The position numbers and the translations under genes were made by a program. Below are positions 60,111 to 64,000 of a stretch of DNA of 64,000 nt, piece after piece. The notes beneath the pieces were generated by a model. The model was given only the letters and a program-made list of their open reading frames with translations. It did not search any database and was not told the DNA's origin. Origin of the DNA: Streptomyces solicavernae. Its GTDB lineage: Bacteria; Actinomycetota; Actinomycetes; Streptomycetales; Streptomycetaceae. Location: NCBI RefSeq assembly GCF_029968095.1, contig NZ_JASCIR010000006.1, positions 62,001 to 126,000 of the forward strand, in the 5' to 3' direction. Within the stretch, counting starts at the first letter, position 1, and every line of letters begins with the position of its first letter.

Positions 60111-60446
60111 CCGGCGACGAGAGGGGGCGGGGGCTCGGCCTCGGCCGTGGCGCGCGGCCCGGTGAGCCTGGCACTCCAGACGACGAGCGCGATCCGGCGC
60201 GCCACATGCCGACACTGCTGATCCCCCGGTCGGCCACCGCGCCGGAGCCGGAGCCGGAGTCGGAGCCGCCCGGAGCCGGGTGAGCCAGCCGGTTGACCGC
60301 GTCGATCGACCGGTGGCCCATCGTCACCGCGAAGGTGCCGATGGCGGCGGCCTCGACGACCGACGCCGGTGACGATGACGGCGCCCAAGAGGATCGAGAC
60401 GGCCTTCGAGACCCCGACGAGCGAGCGGAGAACGGCCGACAGGCCA
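60111..60446. other. Noncoding or degenerate region
   Basis: No convincing gene on either strand. One minus-strand frame (about 60300-60440) reads like a hydrophobic helix (VGVSKAVSILLGAVIVTG), perhaps a scrap of a membrane protein. Confidence 0.35.
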
Positions 60447-60540
60447 GGCTGGAACCGGTGCCCCTGCGGATGACCCGCAGCAGGCGCTGCCCCTGATCGC
60501 TGTCGATCTCGCGGAGCCGTACTGGCTCTGCCACCCGCAC
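60447..60540 (-). pseudogene. N-terminal scrap of an IS630-family transposase
   Basis: The minus-strand frame from GTG 60540 reads VRVAEPVRLREIDSDQGQRL and RVIRRGTGSS, the opening of the IS630 transposases common in Streptomyces. After 31 codons similarity stops. The rest of the transposase is absent. Confidence 0.65.
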
Positions 60541-60601
60541 AGTCTCTCGGGAAGAGGAGACGTCCGGGTTCAGAACGGGTGAGGTGCCTGCAGGTGTGGA
60601 G

Positions 60602-60976
60602 TCAGGCCAACACCTCCCGAAGCCAGGACCTTTCCGCGCGGCGGGTGGCTCGGGCGATAGTGAGCATGCCGCGCCGGTAGAGGTCGTCGGTGTCGTCGGC
60701 ACCCAGTGGGCGGTCACCGTCGTGGAAGAAGCTCGCGGGCTGTTCCAGGAAGTCCAGCCACCGACGCAGTACTGCGTGCTGGTCGGTGATGTCGGGCAGG
60801 TGGGAGAGGAAGGCCAGGACCGTGAAGTACCGGGTGCTGTCGGTGATGTCCAGGCCGTTGGCGTCCCGCAGTCGGCGCAGCAGTTCGCAGCGGCCGGTGT
60901 CGGTCAGGCTCAGGGTGTGCCGCTGAGCGGCCGAGTTCGGGGGCGCGTCGGGCAGACGGTGCCGTACTCGTTCGGC
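60602..60976 (-). pseudogene. PadR-like regulator, C-terminal part
   Basis: A minus-strand open frame of 124 codons, without any start codon, ending at TGA 60602-60604. It reads AQRHTLSLTDTGRCELLRRL, then DSTRYFTVLAFLSHLPDITD, and ends with a helical region (RRWLDFLEQ to SWLREVLA), the pattern of PadR regulators from the end of the winged helix through the C-terminal coiled coil. The N-terminal HTH is missing. Probably a truncated gene. Confidence 0.6.
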
Positions 60977-61051
60977 CTACTCTTCGGCGCCTGTCAGAGG
61001 CAGTCCCCCTAAGGTCGAACCGAAGGTCTCGGGGAACGTAAGGAGGCCTAA

Positions 61052-61507
61052 GTGAAGCGCCGTACTGCCGTGCCTTGCATAGCCCTGGCTTTCGCTTTCA
61101 TCGCTCCGCTCTCCGAGGTGGCGCACGCTCAAGTGGATCTCGACTGCCGTGACTTTCAGTTCCAGGAAGATGCTCAGGCCCACTTCAACACGGACCTCAG
61201 TGACCCGAATCGGCTCGACGAGGACCAAGGTCCGGACGACGGCATCGCCTGCGAGGCGCTGCCCAGAAGAGGTAGCACCGCCGTCACCCCCACGCCTGTC
61301 AGCCCGACCGTCACCCCCACGCCTGTCAGCCCGACCGTCACCCCCACGCCTGTCAGCCCGACCGCGATGCCTTCCCGCGGCGTCCAGGGCGGAGTGGGTG
61401 GCGCAGCAGGCCCCAGCGATTTCGATACTGGCGCGGGCATCTTCCTCGTGACCGGCGCGACCGCCGGCATCGTTTACACCGTCCTGCGGCGTCGGCGCCG
61501 CGCTTAG
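61052..61507 (+). CDS. Excalibur-domain surface protein
   Basis: A 151-residue exported protein: signal peptide (RRTAVPCIALAFAFIAPLSEVAHA, in part), Excalibur calcium-binding domain (DLDCRDF to DQGPDDGIACEALP, with the D-x-D-G-x-x-C-E-type loop), a TPTPVSPTV repeat linker and a C-terminal hydrophobic segment followed by RRRRR, an LPXTG-less membrane anchor. GTG 61052 after AAGGAGG. Role at the cell envelope, exact function unknown. Confidence 0.88.
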   Translation: MKRRTAVPCIALAFAFIAPLSEVAHAQVDLDCRDFQFQEDAQAHFNTDLSDPNRLDEDQGPDDGIACEALPRRGSTAVTPTPVSPTVTPTPVSPTVTPTPVSPTAMPSRGVQGGVGGAAGPSDFDTGAGIFLVTGATAGIVYTVLRRRRRA

Positions 61508-61852
61508 GGCTTGTGCGGGTGAGCGACTGCGGCTGATGCCGCGGGAGAGACCGACTGGGACATTGCGGTGGACCCTCGCCACCGTCCGCCCGCATCAGCA
61601 CGCGGCTGGCGCCCGCACTGCTCCGCCGCCTGCACGCACCTCAAGGAGGGCGGAAATCCCAGAACATCGGGGCGAGACCGCCTGGCAGAGCCTGGTCGCC
61701 CGGATGGTGGAGGCGGTACGGGAGGTGAGGGCCCGGGGCGCTCACGTGGCGGGTTCACCTGCAAGCTCCACCAGAGCGTGCGCTACACCATGACTTCCGC
61801 GCTGGTCGACGAGCTTGCCGAGGCCGACGCCGCCCGGCTGAGGAGAACCGAG
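61508..61852. other. Intergenic region without recognised gene
   Basis: About 345 bp. Frames open through it but composition does not look coding and no similarity is recognised. Confidence 0.4.
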
Positions 61853-62435
61853 ATGGGAAAGATCGTCATCAGCGAGAACGTCTCGCTCGATGGAGTTATC
61901 CAGGACCCGACCGGAGAGGAGGGCTTCAGACTCGGCGGCTGGTTCGGCCAGATTGAGGACCAGGACCGCGAAGCGTGGGCCCAGGTCGAGTTCGCCGAGG
62001 CGCTTGGCGCCGAAGCCCTGCTGCTGGGGCGACGGAGCTACGAGTGGTTCGCCGCGCGGTGGCCATCACGCAGCGGTGAGTGGGCGGACCGGCTGAACAG
62101 CCTGCCGAAGTACGTCGTGTCCTCGACCCTCGAAGACCTCGATTGGAACAACTCGACGGTCCTGAAGGGCGACGTCGTGAACGAGATCTCGAAGCTGAAG
62201 CAAGAGGTGAACGGGGAGATCGTCGTCTACGCCAGCGGACGGCTCGTGCACTCGCTGCTGGAGCACGACCTCCCTCGTCGACGAGCTTCGGCTGATGATC
62301 TTCCCGTGCGTGCTCGGGGCAGGCGAGCGCCTCTTCAGCGAGGTCAGCGACAAGAAGCCGATGCGCCTGGTCGACACCCAGACTGTCGGTGACGGCCTCG
62401 CCCTTCTCACCTACCAGCCCGCCCGGGGCGCCTAG
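61853..62435 (+). pseudogene. Dihydrofolate reductase-family (RibD-C) gene with frameshift
   Basis: The frame from ATG 61853 (AGGAGA 6 bp before) reads IVISENVSLDGVIQDPTGEEG, LLLGRRSYEWFAARWP and VVYASGRLVHSLLEHDL, typical of RibD-C/dihydrofolate reductase-like proteins. After about 62270 the frame shifts. Removing one C from CTCCCTC gives HDLLVDELRLMIFPCVLGAG and a normal C-terminus ending at the TAG at 62435. It may be a real inactivating mutation or a sequencing error. Confidence 0.75.
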
Positions 62436-62495
62436 CATCCATCGGGCCCTGGCCTCGGTCCATCTGCCGCGGACACTCCCACCCGCCCTCCGCAC

Positions 62496-63028
62496 TGGGC
62501 GCAGCACGTCGTACTGTCCAAGTACACGCCGCCCAAGCCGCTGGTCTGGACCGACGAGCGCGTGGCCCGCTGGCGTGAGACCGGCGAGAAGCCGGGCCCC
62601 GTGATGGTCCGGACACCGGAACAGACCGGCGAGTTCCTCGACGGCGTCGCGGACCACCGCCTCTACCCGATGTTCCACCTCATCGTCTTCCGAGCCCCCG
62701 GACGAGGTGAATCAGCAGGCCATCCCTGGGCGGAGACCGACCTCCAGACCGGTGTCGTCCACATCAGCGAACAACTCGTCGCCTCCTCGTATGACGTGTG
62801 GGAAGACACCCCAAGAGCGACAGCGGCGCACGCACTTTCCTACTCGATGCACAGACCCGGGAACTCCTCTTGTTCTGGCGGCGCAGGCAGCAGGCGGAGA
62901 AGGCGGAGAAGGCGGAGAAGGCGGAGAAGGCGGAGAAGGCGGAGAAGGCGGAGAAGGCGGAGAAGGCGAAGAAGGCGGAGTGGCAGCAGAGGCACGAGGA
63001 GTGGAAGGCGGCGCAGACCCCCAGGTGA
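62496..63028 (+). pseudogene. Tyrosine integrase remnant with AEK repeat expansion
   Basis: The frame from about 62496 reads KPLVWTDERVARWRETGEKP, MVRTPEQTGEFLDGVADHRL and MFHLIVFRAPGRGE, the central part of Streptomyces/pSAM2-type integrases. The usual G-L-R-R-G-E around the first catalytic Arg is APGRGE here. A -1 slip in CCCC near 62812 moves to a frame KSDSGARTFLLDAQTRELLLFW, then eight AEK repeats and TGA at 63028. The C-terminal H-x-x-R and Tyr are missing. The gene is dead and lies about 270 bp from a tRNA-Arg gene. Confidence 0.78.
62894..62965 (+). repeat. Eight GCGGAGAAG repeats
   Basis: Eight exact 9-bp units encode Ala-Glu-Lys triplets within the integrase remnant, where intact homologues have a charged helix. 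A variant GCGAAGAAG follows. Confidence 0.92.
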
Positions 63029-63240
63029 AGACGCGGCCGGATTCGACGTACGGGTGGTCGTACCGCTTCCGCTTCTCCTTGGCCTCAGCAGCGGATGCGC
63101 CGATCGCGGTCGTCCCGCGGAAGGGGCAGCAGTCGGCTGCTGGTGAAGGCGCGGCATAGGGCCCTGTCGCCCCGGGAGTTGATGCCGTGACAGGCAGGTC
63201 ACGCAGAGTTGTGTCCCCGCACTGTTCCCGCACATGAAAT

Positions 63241-63270
63241 AGCCCTCCCGGAGTGTTCTCCGAGAGGGCT
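63241..63270. terminator. Terminator downstream of tRNA-Arg
   Basis: AGCCCTC and GAGGGCT close a hairpin with internal CCGGAG/CTCCG pairing, 28 bp after the tRNA 3' end on the minus strand. Confidence 0.8.
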
Positions 63271-63297
63271 TCTCACCTTGTTTTGCCTGGTCAGGCA

Positions 63298-63373
63298 TGG
63301 TGCCCCCGGCAGGATTCGAACCTGCGACACCCGCTTTAGGAGAGCGGTGCTCTATCCCCTGAGCTACGAAGGC
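63298..63373 (-). tRNA. tRNA-Arg (anticodon CCT), CCA encoded
   Basis: The minus strand gives a 76-nt cloverleaf. Acceptor arm GCCTTCG with CGGGGGC (two G-U pairs), D arm GCTCAGGGGATAGAGC, anticodon arm CCGCT-CTCCTAA-AGCGG with anticodon CCT, T arm GCAGGTTCGAATCCTGC, discriminator A, and CCA encoded at 63300-63298. It reads AGG codons. Streptomyces integrating elements often use tRNA genes as attachment sites, and the integrase remnant next to it fits that. Confidence 0.97.
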
Positions 63374-63638
63374 AGGGCCGCCACCCGACTGAAGGTGGCG
63401 CAACGGCGCCAGTGTAGCGGGTGAGCCCCGCCGGCGGCTGAGGACGGGGGCGGTACGGGCCGGTTAGGGGCGCGGCGGCCGTTGCCAGGGCGGTCCGAGG
63501 TGCCGCGGAGCGCTCGCTGAGCGGAATGCGGACCGGCCGGGGCGCGGTGCGGTCATGGGCCGTGCTGTCCGTCCATTCCCCTCCCGCGGGCGGGGGTTAC
63601 GGCAGAGGTGACCACGAACGTCGCTGGCGCATCTCCGA

Positions 63639-64000
63639 TCAAGTCTCAACTCGACCGGGCGCCGGACCCAGCCGGACTGGAGTCCCCTTCTGACGCGTCC
63701 GAGCGCCGGGCCTGCGCGCAGGTGTGGTGAGAACGGTGAGGCAGCCGACGACCAGGGCGATGCCCGTCCAACCGAGCGCGGGCAGGCGCTCGCCCACGAC
63801 CAGCACGGCCAGCACGGCCGCGACGGCGGGCTCCAGCAGCGACAGCGTGGTCGCCCTGCTCGCAGGCACGCGTGCCAGACCCCAGCCGAACAGGACATAA
63901 CCCAGGAACATCGGCACCAGGGCCATGTACGCGCCCACGGCCGCATGGGACCAGGATTCGAGCAGCGGGGCGCCGGTGACCAACAGGACCGGAACCAGCA
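63639..64000 (-). CDS. EamA/DMT-family transporter, truncated by window edge
   Basis: The C-terminal 120 residues of a drug/metabolite transporter: MALVPMFLGYVLFGWGLARVPASRATTLSLLEPAVAAVLAVLVVGERLPALGWTGIALVVG (in parts LGYVLFGWGLARVPAS and LLEPAVAAVLAVLVVGERL) contains the EamA signature with three membrane helices and E-P-x-x-A and G-E motifs. The frame stays open to the end of the window, so the start is beyond it. Confidence 0.9.
   Translation of the reverse strand, partial: LVPVLLVTGAPLLESWSHAAVGAYMALVPMFLGYVLFGWGLARVPASRATTLSLLEPAVAAVLAVLVVGERLPALGWTGIALVVGCLTVLTTPARRPGARTRQKGTPVRLGPAPGRVET

Noticed and set aside
61568..61852. N-terminal extension of the reductase gene to 61568
   Set aside because: The extension has no similarity and the ATG at 61853 has a good ribosome site.
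63209..63424. Short plus-strand frame containing RIRTCDTRFRRAVLYPLSYEG
   Set aside because: It is the antisense of the tRNA-Arg gene, a known annotation artefact.

Overview
The window is chromosomal DNA from a Streptomyces (or very close relative). GC is very high with strong third-position bias. The gene content is typical of the genus: an AfsR/AfsS pair, several XRE(DUF5753)/DUF397 pairs, FbiC for coenzyme F420, a GPP34 protein, an acidic-tailed D-Ala-D-Ala carboxypeptidase and a Ser/Thr kinase with a PQQ-type propeller.

Layout. 1-14 kb: CoA-ester catabolism (two Ltp/thiolase-fold proteins, OB-fold partner, enoyl-CoA hydratase, acyl-CoA dehydrogenase, FadD3-like ligase, deazaflavin-dependent nitroreductase family protein), a TetR regulator, a VOC protein and the kinase. 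14-18 kb: XRE/DUF397 genes, one locus duplicated and decayed, plus lipoprotein and DUF3515 genes. 18-21 kb: afsR with the 52-residue afsS-like gene. 21-35 kb: catabolic genes again (amidohydrolase, two luciferase-like monooxygenases, SDR, D-aminoacylase-type amidohydrolase, aldehyde dehydrogenase, APC permease), interrupted by a duplicated hypothetical gene and a small-protein cassette. 35-41 kb: NUDIX, another XRE/DUF397 pair, a second small-protein cassette, and a complete graspetide-type RiPP cluster (precursor, ATP-grasp ligase, PIMT-like methyltransferase). 41-46 kb: VapBC, a PHP metallohydrolase, a radical SAM protein with unusual cysteine spacing, and a three-gene toxin-antitoxin-like operon. 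47-51 kb: fbiC and an ADP-ribosylglycohydrolase. 51-53 kb: SDR and an unknown gene sharing a divergent promoter. 53-60 kb: XRE/DUF397, GPP34, carboxypeptidase, Cmx-like MFS exporter. 60-63.4 kb: eroded mobile-element debris ending at tRNA-Arg(CCU). The window ends inside an EamA-type transporter.

How it fits together. A 13-bp palindrome, TGACG-N3-CGTCA, lies just upstream of nearly every catabolic transcription unit (around 1.86, 1.95, 11.78, 21.33, 26.89, 26.94, 28.74, 28.81 and 51.94 kb) and was not noticed in front of the housekeeping genes. I infer one dispersed regulon, probably under a TetR-type repressor (the one at 3.9-4.5 kb is a candidate), for breakdown of an unidentified, probably cyclic or branched, carboxylic compound using CoA esters and F420- or flavin-dependent oxidoreductases. 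FbiC would supply the F420 precursor. A second recurring theme is expansion of short tandem repeats, mostly 9 bp or multiples of 9, both inside and between genes.
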